NCBI GenBank assembly: GCA_021204605.1
Contig: JAJPZD010000200.1
Location: forward strand, 1 to 12,919
Origin: Prevotella sp.
Lineage (GTDB): Bacteria; Bacteroidota; Bacteroidia; Bacteroidales; Bacteroidaceae
Length of the DNA stretch: 12,919 bases
Reading direction: 5' to 3'
Part shown: positions 6,399 through 12,919 of the stretch, one piece after another
Numbering within the stretch: the first letter of the stretch is position 1
Layout of the letters: every line of letters starts with the position of its first letter
Made by a program: the position numbers and the translations under genes
The notes under the pieces: generated by a model
What the model was told of the DNA's origin: nothing
Databases searched by the model: none
Seen by the model: only the letters and a program-made list of their open reading frames with translations

Positions 6399-7262
6399 TT
6401 ATTGAAAGCTGGATTGGGAAGGCTTTTTGACGAGGGTTATGCAATCATCGTTTATGGTAATAAGCCTTCGTTTGTAAAGGTCGCCCACGGCTTTCTTATA
6501 ATTCTTCTTGCTTACCTGAAACGTCTTGTAAATATCCTCAGCAGGACTCTTGTCTGTCAAATGACAGACACCACAATGCTCGTTCAGATATTGCAGCAGA
6601 ACATGACTTAGCTCAAGGGTCATCTGCCTGCCAGTAGGCTGCAGAGTAACGTCAATCTTGCCATCTTCCCTTATCAAGTCGATATAGCCTCTCATCCTGT
6701 CACCTGTGTGTATCTCCTTGAAAATCTGCTCCTTGTAAACAAGGCCTGGATAGCAGTTGTCAATAATCACCTTGAAACCAAGTTCTGTTTTCTGCCAAAT
6801 CAGAAGGTCAACCTCCTGACCGCGGATATAGTCGGGCACTTCTGTATTGAAATAACGTTCGATCTTGGCAGAGGCGACGATACGGTAACTGTCATCATCA
6901 ATATGCACATGGACGATATAACCCTTACCCTTCTCCATTTTCATTTTCTGTTCACGGAAAGGACAGAACAAGTCTTTCATCAGCCCCCAGTCGAGGAAGG
7001 CGCCATACTCGTTGACCCAAGCAACGGTGAGGAATGCGAAATCACCCACTTTTGCGAGAGGCTTCAACGTGGTGGCTACAAGACGCTCATCCATATCGAG
7101 ATAAAGGAATACATTCAACTCATCACCGACTTTGCAGCCCTCCGGTACGTAACGCGAGGGTAAAAGCACCTCATCTTCATCGCCACCATCAAGATACATA
7201 CCAAAATCAACTTTCTTCACAACTTTCATCAAGTTGTACTCACCAAGCCTTATACCGTTCAT
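6399..7262 (-). CDS. CvfB-type S1 RNA-binding protein
   Basis: A 287-aa soluble protein with the layout of CvfB: consecutive S1-like OB folds and a C-terminal winged-helix domain. The opening (MNGIRLGEYNLMKVVKKVDF, then GMYLDG and EVLLPSRYVP) is the typical first S1 unit. A second follows with VGDFAFLTVAWVNEYGAFLDWGLMKDLFCP, split as residues 72-91 and 92-101, and a third carries GDRMRGYIDLIREDGKIDV at roughly 190-208. Residues about 230-280 (LTDKSPAEDIYKTFQVSKK) form the winged helix. CvfB proteins bind RNA and affect virulence-factor expression in Gram-positives; the role in Bacteroidota is unknown. It lies 56 bp after the LolD-like gene with no convincing promoter in the gap, so it is probably the last gene of the antiporter-ATPase operon. 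Confidence 0.87.
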   Translation of the reverse strand: MNGIRLGEYNLMKVVKKVDFGMYLDGGDEDEVLLPSRYVPEGCKVGDELNVFLYLDMDERLVATTLKPLAKVGDFAFLTVAWVNEYGAFLDWGLMKDLFCPFREQKMKMEKGKGYIVHVHIDDDSYRIVASAKIERYFNTEVPDYIRGQEVDLLIWQKTELGFKVIIDNCYPGLVYKEQIFKEIHTGDRMRGYIDLIREDGKIDVTLQPTGRQMTLELSHVLLQYLNEHCGVCHLTDKSPAEDIYKTFQVSKKNYKKAVGDLYKRRLITINDDCITLVKKPSQSSFQ

Positions 7263-7318
7263 ATATTACCCTATATTATTTATTGCGACAAACTTTTTAG
7301 AAAATCACTCCTGCAAGT

Positions 7319-8119
7319 CTATTTTTGTGTATCTTCTTCAACATTTTCTGTTTTATCAACAGCACACTCAGACTTCACATCAAGATTTTCAGGTTCAATT
7401 TCAGAATTTTCAGACAGCACATCAGGATTCTCACGTTCAGCTCCAGAATTTTCTGTTTCCATGTCAGAAATCACTAACTTTCCATCGTTCATCGATATGG
7501 TACGGTCGGTGATGTTGGCAAGATGCTCATCGTGAGTTACTATTACGAAAGTCTGACCGAACCTGTCACGCAAATCAAAGAACAACTGGTGCAATTCCTC
7601 CTTGTTTTTTGAATCAAGGCTGCCGGAAGGCTCATCGGCAAGAATCACAGAAGGATTGTTGACCAAAGCGCGCGCCACGGCGACCCGTTGCTTCTCACCG
7701 CCGGACAGTTGGTTGGGCTTATGCCCTGCCCTGTCAGAGAGTTTCATGAAATCAAGCAACTCATTAGCCCTTTTCCTTGCCTCGCTGCGGGAAGTGCCGG
7801 CAATGAAAGCCGGGATCATAATGTTCTCAAGAGCCGTGAATTCCGGGAGAAGCTGATGAAACTGGAACACGAAACCAATCTGGCGGTTACGGAACTCTGC
7901 CATTTTCTTTCTGTTAAATTTACGTACATCAGTGCCATCGATGATTATCTCGCCACTGTCAGGGCTGTCCAACGTACCTATTATCTGCAGTAGCGTTGTC
8001 TTGCCAGCACCGCTCGGTCCAACTATGCTCACTATCTCGCCCTTGTCAATATGCAAGTCAATTCCTTTGAGCACTTGAAGTGAGCCGAAACTCTTTGTTA
8101 TTCCTTTTATGTCAATCAT
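7319..8119 (-). CDS. lolD: LolD-type ABC transporter ATPase with acidic repeat tail
   Basis: A 266-aa ABC ATPase with Walker A GPSGAGKTT (35-43), Q-loop Q86, signature LSGGEKQR (138-145), Walker B VILADEP (158-164) and H-loop H196. The sequence matches the LolD/MacB/FtsE group, in which the ATPase drives lipoprotein release from the inner membrane with LolC/E partners. No partner permease lies in this window, so the exact system is inferred. The catalytic core ends near residue 217. LolD proteins normally stop there (about 220-230 aa), but this one carries some 49 further residues, very acidic and built of six heptads starting with Glu-Asn (one with Glu-Cys). ATG 8119 was preferred; GTG 8122 immediately before it is an alternative adding one residue. 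The antiporter gene ends 25 bp upstream, so co-transcription is likely. Confidence 0.85.
   Translation of the reverse strand: MIDIKGITKSFGSLQVLKGIDLHIDKGEIVSIVGPSGAGKTTLLQIIGTLDSPDSGEIIIDGTDVRKFNRKKMAEFRNRQIGFVFQFHQLLPEFTALENIMIPAFIAGTSRSEARKRANELLDFMKLSDRAGHKPNQLSGGEKQRVAVARALVNNPSVILADEPSGSLDSKNKEELHQLFFDLRDRFGQTFVIVTHDEHLANITDRTISMNDGKLVISDMETENSGAERENPDVLSENSEIEPENLDVKSECAVDKTENVEEDTQK
7328..7453 (-). repeat. 21-bp coding tandem repeat, six units
   Basis: Six consecutive 21-bp units encode residues 223-264 of the LolD-like protein. In reading order unit 1 resembles unit 3 (17 of 21 bases equal) and unit 2 resembles unit 4 (17 of 21), so units 1-2 and 3-4 form a duplicated 42-bp block. 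Units 5 and 6 are more diverged. Every unit begins with a Glu codon followed by Asn, except unit 5, where Cys replaces Asn. Confidence 0.88.
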
Positions 8120-8144
8120 CACAATATTTCCATAAATGAATTAT

Positions 8145-10271
8145 CTATATTTTTATTTTTTTCCTTAACCATGCCATGAGAACATGGTATGCACTAAGTT
8201 GCTCCTGATGCTGAGGCGTGGCGAATGTCATGGCATCAGGCGAGTCGCCAAACTGGTCAGGGAATATTATCATGAGGTTCTTGCCTGAATAGAAACGTGT
8301 GAGCTCGTCAGGCAACTTCTCCTGCGCCACCTTGTAAGACACCGTACCCTTACGGGCGGTAACGACCACGAAAAGCTCATCATCGTTCATGGAACTCGCC
8401 AACTTAGGCAACTCATTCCAATGGGCCAAAGGAGTATATTCGACCCTCGTATTAGGATGTCTGTTTGTGATAAACTGGCTGATACGTGTCATCGTATCGT
8501 GACGGGCATGAAACTGAATGCGACATTCAAGGTTCTCCGCAAGACGGCACAGCCTTTCAAGCCAACGGTAGAAACCAGGCTCAAACTCTGCCCTTGCAGG
8601 TGCCATGACCTGAATACGCCGCAACGTGTTCAACGGTTGTGAGCACTGCACGATGATAATCTGGTTGTTCAAACCATTGAAAAGGCTCTGGATGAACTGT
8701 CCCCAAAATTGCTTTGAGACATCCTTGTGGATGTGCATACCCATTATTATCTCTGAAGCACGGTATTCAGTGAATGCGTGTTTTACACCATTGGCAATAT
8801 CAGTGGCTATCCTTACCTGCGTCTGCAACCTCACATCGGCGGCATTAGCCATATCCGTCAGTCTGTTGAGCAATGCCGTGCCTTTCTCCTGCCACATTCG
8901 TCTGTTCTCATCATCTAAAACGACATTCAAGCCTATAAGCCCTCTGTTGAGTTTCACATTGCGCATCATAATAGCTATATTGAGCAAAGTCTCCGCTGTC
9001 TCAGGATATTTTACAGGAATCAGTATTTTCTCATCATCACCCATATCCTCTTGTTCATCTGTCAGATTGCTTTCATTAAGCACTATCGACTGCGAAGCAT
9101 TTTCAGTCATCAGAGTGCCTATAACACAGGTAAAGAGGATCATCAGAACCACACCATTGAGCATCTCATCGGTCATAACGAACACGCCCTCCGAAATCTT
9201 CAATTTCAGTCCGACCATAACGATGGCTATACCACCGGCAGCATGGGCGGCTGTCAGTCCGAACATCATGTGGCCATGCACTACAGGAAGGCGCAAGAAC
9301 CACGACATAACGTATGCCACGATTGCCTTGCCGAGAGTGCCGAAGAACACCAAACAGAAGATTATCAGCACGATATGCCAGCCAGAGAACAGTATGCGCA
9401 TATTGATAAGCATACCCACACCAATGAGGAAATACGGAATAAATAGGGCATTTCCGATAAACTCAATGCGGTTCATAAGCGGTGAGACATGAGGAATGTA
9501 ACGGTTAAGCACCAAACCTGCGGCGAAAGCACCGAACACGCCCTCCATGCCGAGCATCTCCGTAATGGCCGCACTTAGGAACATTATTGCCATGATGAAG
9601 ATATACTGCATCACGGCATCGGAATACTTCCTCAAAAAACGCCTTATCAATTTCGGCACCAAGAAGAACAGGGCGGCAAAGAAGATAGCAAATTTCAGGA
9701 TGAAAAGCAGCCAATAAACAAATCCGGTGTCGCTATGCACCGTTCCGACAATAGCAGCCAAGACGACAAGAGCCAGAGTGAGGGAGAGCATCGATGCGCC
9801 GACACTCAGTGTCACTGTGCTGTTCTTCTGCAAGCCATACTTGCATACTATCGGATAAGCTATCAAGGTGTTAGAGCCAAGAATGCTGCCGAGCATGAGA
9901 GAAGCCAGCATAGTGTAATGAAGGAAATACAGACAGGAGAAGAACACGAGGATAAAAGGCACGAAAAAGGTAAGAATACCAAACATCGCCACTTTAAAGC
10001 CATTGTTTTTCAGTCCCTGCATATCCATCTCAAGACCCGCAAGGAACATGATATAGTACAGGCCTACCTTACCGAAAAGTTCAAAACTGCTGTCGCGTTC
10101 AAGAATGTTGAGACCATATTTTCCTATCAGCACTCCGGCCAACACCATACCGATGATATGAGGTATGCGCAATTTTCCCATTATTATAGGTGCGATGAGA
10201 ATAAGGCACAACACTACAAAAAAAATCAGTGTCGGGTCGGTTATTGGGAAATAATGGGATAGGCTCAGCAT
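8145..10271 (-). CDS. CPA2-family cation:proton antiporter-like protein with Usp-like tail
   Basis: A 708-aa protein. Residues 1-390 are about 12-13 membrane helices of the Na+/H+ exchanger fold, with family landmarks such as GKLRIPHIIGMVLAGVLIG (32-50), FLAGLEMDM (76-84), LGSNTLIAYPIV (131-142), GVFGAFAAGLVLNR (244-257) and AHAAGGIAIVMVG (342-354). Residues about 410-690 are cytoplasmic and resemble two tandem universal-stress-protein domains, which regulate some CPA2 transporters. The family normally exchanges Na+ or K+ for H+. The helix after the APIVxKxG loop reads VGASMLSLTLAL (157-168) and has no acidic residue, whereas I recall TD or QD at this point in relatives. An in-frame TAA four codons upstream fixes ATG 10271 as the first ATG. 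It heads a likely operon with the LolD-like and CvfB-like genes, which have no obvious link to ion exchange. Confidence 0.88.
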   Translation of the reverse strand: MLSLSHYFPITDPTLIFFVVLCLILIAPIIMGKLRIPHIIGMVLAGVLIGKYGLNILERDSSFELFGKVGLYYIMFLAGLEMDMQGLKNNGFKVAMFGILTFFVPFILVFFSCLYFLHYTMLASLMLGSILGSNTLIAYPIVCKYGLQKNSTVTLSVGASMLSLTLALVVLAAIVGTVHSDTGFVYWLLFILKFAIFFAALFFLVPKLIRRFLRKYSDAVMQYIFIMAIMFLSAAITEMLGMEGVFGAFAAGLVLNRYIPHVSPLMNRIEFIGNALFIPYFLIGVGMLINMRILFSGWHIVLIIFCLVFFGTLGKAIVAYVMSWFLRLPVVHGHMMFGLTAAHAAGGIAIVMVGLKLKISEGVFVMTDEMLNGVVLMILFTCVIGTLMTENASQSIVLNESNLTDEQEDMGDDEKILIPVKYPETAETLLNIAIMMRNVKLNRGLIGLNVVLDDENRRMWQEKGTALLNRLTDMANAADVRLQTQVRIATDIANGVKHAFTEYRASEIIMGMHIHKDVSKQFWGQFIQSLFNGLNNQIIIVQCSQPLNTLRRIQVMAPARAEFEPGFYRWLERLCRLAENLECRIQFHARHDTMTRISQFITNRHPNTRVEYTPLAHWNELPKLASSMNDDELFVVVTARKGTVSYKVAQEKLPDELTRFYSGKNLMIIFPDQFGDSPDAMTFATPQHQEQLSAYHVLMAWLRKKIKI

Positions 10272-10293
10272 TTTCCTGTATTACTAAGTTGGC

Positions 10294-10307
10294 AAAAGAC
10301 GTCTTTT
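10294..10307. promoter_or_regulatory. 14-bp perfect palindrome in the antiporter leader
   Basis: AAAAGACGTCTTTT is fully self-complementary and lies in the antiporter 5' leader, between its predicted transcription start and ATG. It could be an operator for a dimeric regulator. As RNA it would have no loop, so a hairpin is unlikely. Confidence 0.35.
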
Positions 10308-10362
10308 TTACAAACTGCACTAGATACATAAAAGTAGAGCGCGGCAGTTTTATAATTCAATG

Positions 10363-10393
10363 CAAAGATACAGCAAATTTCCGATTGTGTAAA
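10363..10393 (-). promoter_or_regulatory. Bacteroides-type promoter of the antiporter operon
   Basis: On the minus strand, TTTA (10393-10390, one mismatch to TTTG) and TATCTTTG (10370-10363, full TAnnTTTG) are 19 bp apart. Transcription would start near 10357, giving a leader of about 85 nt before ATG 10271. Confidence 0.6.
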
Positions 10394-10408
10394 ACTATTA
10401 AAAAGTTA

Positions 10409-10440
10409 TTTGCCTCATTTGCATATTTTCCTTATTTTTG
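10409..10440 (+). promoter_or_regulatory. Bacteroides-type promoter of the GH53 gene
   Basis: TTTG at 10409-10412 and TATTTTTG at 10433-10440 are 20 bp apart, matching both consensus boxes. The expected start near 10446 gives a leader of about 54 nt. It is divergent from, and only 15 bp away from, the antiporter -33 box, so the two promoters could influence each other. Confidence 0.65.
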
Positions 10441-10499
10441 CAATCAGAAAATCGAAATACATTTAGAAAAGCATAACTTAAAGACAGGAAAAAGAGAAT

Positions 10500-11600
10500 A
10501 TGAAAAACAGCAAGATTATTTTTGCTTTGGCAACAATATCGTTTGGCATTGCGAATGTGCATGCACAGCAACATCTGCTCGGTGGAGATATCTCCCTGTT
10601 GCCATCCTACGAGGAACAAGGCACTGTTTACAAGGATGCTGATGGGAATGCTGTAAACCTGTTGGAATACGTGAAAGACCAGCAATGGAATGCCATACGC
10701 GTGCGCCTTTTCGTTGAGCCTGAAAAGGCACCTGGGGAGCACAAGGGCGAAGGTGTATGCCAGGACCTCGAATACGTAAAAAATTTTGGCAGAAGAATAA
10801 AGGCGGCAGGTTATCAGTTTATGCTCGATTTCCACTACTCCGACACATGGGCAGACCCCGCCAAGCAGTTTATGCCCGACAGGTGGAGAGACGCCAAGAG
10901 GGAGGATTTGCCAGACAGCTTGTATGAATACACGAAACTCTGCCTCAAAGAGTTGGTTAACGCAGGAGCAACACCCGACTTGATACAAGTGGGAAACGAA
11001 ATAACCAACGGCATGATGTGGCCCGCAGCGAAAGTTGACCCACGGGAAACAGAAAACTGGGATTTGCTGGTAAAGCTGTTGGAGAGCGGTTCAAAGGCGT
11101 GCAGGGAGGTATGTCCCAATGCTAAAATAATTATCCATACAGAGAAAGCAGGGGAGTGGGAAGTGACCAAAGCATATTATGAAAACCTGCGGACACTTGA
11201 CTACGACATAATAGGCCTTAGTTATTATCCTATCTGGCACAAGTCAGTTGGAGTATTGGCAGCGACGATAGATTCACTTGGTGTTGACTTTCCAGATAAA
11301 GAGGTTATGGTAGTGGAAACAGCGATGTATTTCTCACACGAGAATGACAAGTGGTCAAAAAAAGACCAATACTCAGAGTTTTATCCTATAAGCATAGAAG
11401 GCCAGCGTATTTTCACCCATGAATTAGTAGCGGAGCTGCGCCGGCATCCTAATGTTACAGGACTTTTCTGGTGGTATCCTGAAGAGAACGCATTCGGCAA
11501 CAATGTTACGGAAGGGTGGCTGAACAGGGGGTTGTTTGACAACCATACAGGCAAAGTACTACCAGCGATGAGAGAGTTAAGTAAGTTTATGGATGATTGA
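10500..11600 (+). CDS. Secreted GH53 endo-beta-1,4-galactanase
   Basis: A 366-aa glycoside hydrolase of family 53, which cuts beta-1,4-galactan such as pectin side chains. Residues 1-22 are a signal peptide with cleavage after VHA; there is no lipobox Cys, so the enzyme is expected in the periplasm or outside rather than lipid-anchored. The TIM-barrel landmarks are present: WNAIRVRLFVEP (63-74), DFHYSDTWADPAKQ (110-123), acid/base E167 in QVGNEITNGMMWP, GLSYYPIWH (239-247), and nucleophile E273 in VVETAMYF. The length is that of a single catalytic domain with no carbohydrate-binding module. Unusually for Bacteroidota, no SusC/SusD pair, sensor or other glycoside hydrolase lies beside it. It has its own promoter and stands alone between the antiporter operon and asd. 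Confidence 0.9.
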   Translation: MKNSKIIFALATISFGIANVHAQQHLLGGDISLLPSYEEQGTVYKDADGNAVNLLEYVKDQQWNAIRVRLFVEPEKAPGEHKGEGVCQDLEYVKNFGRRIKAAGYQFMLDFHYSDTWADPAKQFMPDRWRDAKREDLPDSLYEYTKLCLKELVNAGATPDLIQVGNEITNGMMWPAAKVDPRETENWDLLVKLLESGSKACREVCPNAKIIIHTEKAGEWEVTKAYYENLRTLDYDIIGLSYYPIWHKSVGVLAATIDSLGVDFPDKEVMVVETAMYFSHENDKWSKKDQYSEFYPISIEGQRIFTHELVAELRRHPNVTGLFWWYPEENAFGNNVTEGWLNRGLFDNHTGKVLPAMRELSKFMDD

Positions 11601-11647
11601 TTAAAAAAGATGTGTTACTGTCAGAAAATAATATTAAAAATTGTAAT

Positions 11648-11676
11648 TTTGCAATCAGTTAAATACTTTATCTTTT
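11648..11676 (+). promoter_or_regulatory. Probable promoter of asd
   Basis: TTTG at 11648-11651 and TATCTTTT at 11669-11676 (one mismatch to TAnnTTTG) are 17 bp apart, slightly shorter than the usual 19-21. The leader would be about 45 nt, ending in a purine-rich AAGGAAG before the ATG at 11728. No terminator for the GH53 gene is obvious in this gap, so read-through is also possible. Confidence 0.45.
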
Positions 11677-11727
11677 TAAGATTGTAAACACATTGAGTTT
11701 TAACCAATAATATAAATTAAGGAAGAA

Positions 11728-12744
11728 ATGAAAGTAGCGATTGTTGGCGCAAGTGGAGCGGTAGGACAAGAGTTCCTGCGAGTGCTTGCTGAAAGGGATT
11801 TTCCATTGGATGACTTGGTATTGTTCGGTTCTAAGCGCTCTGCCGGCAGAAAATACACATTCAAAGATAAAGAATACGAGGTAAGACTATTACAGCATAA
11901 TGACGACTTCAAGGGCGTTGACATTGCGTTCACGTCAGCAGGGGCAGGCACATCTAAGGAATTTGCTTCTGACATAACGAAATACGGTGCAGTGATGATC
12001 GACAATTCCAGTGCTTTCCGTATGAACAACGATGTGCCATTGGTAGTGCCGGAGTGCAATGCAGAGGATGCCCTCAACCGCCCGCGAGGTATTATCGCCA
12101 ACCCAAACTGTACCACAATAATGATGGTTGTAGTATTGCAACCTCTTGAGCAACTTAGCCATATAAAGCGCATCCACGTGGCAAGCTATCAAAGTGCGAG
12201 TGGCGCAGGTGCTGCGGCAATGGAAGAACTGCAACAACAATACAAGGAGATAGTTAATGGCGAGCAGGTAACTGTAAGTAAATTTCCCCACCAGTTGGCA
12301 TACAATGTGATTCCACAGATTGACGTTTTCCAACCAAACGGTTACACGAAAGAGGAGATGAAGATGTTCAACGAGACACAGAAGATAATGCACAGCGACG
12401 TGAAATGCTCCGCTACATGCGTGCGCGTATCATCACTCCGCTCCCACTCCGAGTCAGTATGGATAGAGACAGAATGCCCTATCAGCGTAGAGGAGGCACA
12501 AAAGGCTTTGGCTAATGCTCCAGGCGTAACACTCAAAGACGACCCGGCAAATCTTGTTTATCCCATGCCAATAGACACAGCAGGCAGGGATGATGTGTTT
12601 GTCGGACGTATCAGAAAGGATATCTCAAATGAAAACGGACTGACACTGTGGCTTAGTGGTGACCAAATACGCAAGGGCGCAGCTCTTAATGCCGTTCAGA
12701 TTGCGGAATACCTGATAAAAGTTAAGAACTTTCCGATTAAGTGA
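11728..12744 (+). CDS. asd: Aspartate-semialdehyde dehydrogenase
   Basis: A 338-aa enzyme that reduces aspartyl phosphate to aspartate semialdehyde with NADPH, the branch-point step towards lysine/diaminopimelate, threonine and methionine. The N-terminal Rossmann motif is VGASGAVGQEFLRVL (6-20). The catalytic Cys is C128 in NPNCTTI, followed by SASGAGAAAMEEL (156-168), the substrate-binding KEEMKMFNET stretch (208-217) and the catalytic His H240 in RSHSESV. A final block, GDQIRKGAALNAVQIAEYLI, matches the family end. The length is typical for bacterial Asd. One small oddity is VRVSSLRSH, where VRVPV-R-H is usual. It converges with the presumed rRNA operon beyond the terminator at 12867-12896. 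Confidence 0.95.
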   Translation: MKVAIVGASGAVGQEFLRVLAERDFPLDDLVLFGSKRSAGRKYTFKDKEYEVRLLQHNDDFKGVDIAFTSAGAGTSKEFASDITKYGAVMIDNSSAFRMNNDVPLVVPECNAEDALNRPRGIIANPNCTTIMMVVVLQPLEQLSHIKRIHVASYQSASGAGAAAMEELQQQYKEIVNGEQVTVSKFPHQLAYNVIPQIDVFQPNGYTKEEMKMFNETQKIMHSDVKCSATCVRVSSLRSHSESVWIETECPISVEEAQKALANAPGVTLKDDPANLVYPMPIDTAGRDDVFVGRIRKDISNENGLTLWLSGDQIRKGAALNAVQIAEYLIKVKNFPIK

Positions 12745-12753
12745 CTACAGAGC

Positions 12754-12801
12754 CGAACTTGTTCGAGCTATGTTGAGCGTGAGGAAAATCAAGCATAGCT
12801 C
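12754..12801. other. Paired inverted repeats after asd
   Basis: CGAAC-TT-GTTCG (12754-12765) is followed by arms GAGCTATG (12765-12772) and CATAGCTC (12794-12801) around a 21-nt interval. The two hairpins share base 12765, so they nearly abut. No long U-tract follows, although ATTAAAAATT comes after the second arm. They may help end asd transcription or belong to a small RNA; nothing identifies them. Confidence 0.4.
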
Positions 12802-12866
12802 AATTAAAAATTCGTTTATCCACTTGTTGGTATTCCTCGTGGAAAAACTATAATAGATGCACATAA

Positions 12867-12896
12867 AAAATCCATGCCTGGTCGGGCATGGATTTT
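12867..12896 (-). terminator. Strong hairpin terminator, probably of an rRNA operon
   Basis: A perfect 12-bp stem (AAAATCCATGCC and GGCATGGATTTT) encloses a 6-nt loop. Read on the minus strand it ends in a run of six T (12870-12865) and lies just after the presumed 5S rRNA end. In the plus direction it can also end asd transcripts, where the T run is four followed by C. Confidence 0.8.
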
Positions 12897-12906
12897 CTGT
12901 AAAAAA

Positions 12907-12919
12907 CGGCGGCTACCTG
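12907..12919 (-). rRNA. rrf: 3' end of 5S rRNA (partial, runs off the window)
   Basis: The minus strand reads CAGGTAGCCGCCG followed by six T and then the terminator hairpin. Bacterial 5S rRNAs end with GAGAGTAGGT.GCCGCC or close variants, and this end has the AGGTnGCCGCC core. Only about 13 bases are present, so the call rests on this motif and on the terminator directly behind it. Confidence 0.55.

Noticed and set aside
7328..7453. CRISPR-like periodic repeat
   Set aside because: The units are contiguous 21-mers without spacers and are in frame with a coding sequence, so this is a coding minisatellite.
8626..9492. 288-aa open frame on the plus strand inside the antiporter gene
   Set aside because: It is antisense to a clearly conserved protein, its translation is Ile/Ser/Thr-rich with no recognisable domain, and it follows from the codon bias of the real gene.
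10099..10329. 76-aa frame overlapping the antiporter start
   Set aside because: Most of it is another frame of the antiporter gene; no conservation-type signal marks it as a leader peptide.
12745..12801. Possible tRNA suggested by a GTTCGAG string
   Set aside because: No acceptor stem, D-arm or anticodon arm of the right spacing can be folded around it.

Overview
The window reads as chromosomal DNA of a Bacteroidota, most likely a Prevotella-like gut or oral species. Four things point there: promoters of the Bacteroides type (TTTG at -33, TAnnTTTG at -7) rather than -35/-10 boxes; an S46 dipeptidyl-peptidase and a fused SpmA-SpmB protein; mostly weak Shine-Dalgarno sequences; and protein sequences that look like familiar Prevotella/Bacteroides versions. 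No species can be named from the sequence alone.

Layout. (1) 1-1340 is AT-rich and accessory-like. It has a bidirectional terminator hairpin at the left edge, a strong palindrome and a 15-bp direct repeat, then a minus-strand toxin-antitoxin pair: a 54-aa antitoxin candidate whose stop codon overlaps the start of a PIN-domain (VapC-type) RNase. (2) 1341-6337 is a plus-strand run: fused SpmAB membrane protein, a REP-like GTAG palindrome, a Wzx/MATE-type polysaccharide flippase, and a secreted S46 dipeptidyl-peptidase (DPP7-like by its specificity residue) 24 bp after it. (3) 6399-10271 is a minus-strand run, probably one operon transcribed as antiporter (CPA2 transporter with Usp-like tail), then LolD-type ABC ATPase, then CvfB-type S1 RNA-binding protein. 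(4) 10500-12744 is plus strand: a secreted GH53 endo-beta-1,4-galactanase and aspartate-semialdehyde dehydrogenase, each with its own recognisable promoter. (5) The right edge appears to contain the last bases of a 5S rRNA gene on the minus strand. It is followed in its reading direction by a strong terminator, so an rRNA operon converges on asd.

Most genes are ordinary housekeeping or envelope genes, and I see no clearly new multi-gene system. The most unusual signals are: a 21-bp coding tandem repeat (six heptads, partly a 42-bp higher-order repeat) that builds an acidic tail on the LolD-like ATPase; loss of the expected acidic residue in the ion-binding helix of the antiporter; two substitutions beside the catalytic Asp of the S46 peptidase; the compact toxin-antitoxin pair with an unrecognised antitoxin and a long startless open frame behind it; and a 14-bp triplicated repeat running through the stop codon of the peptidase gene.
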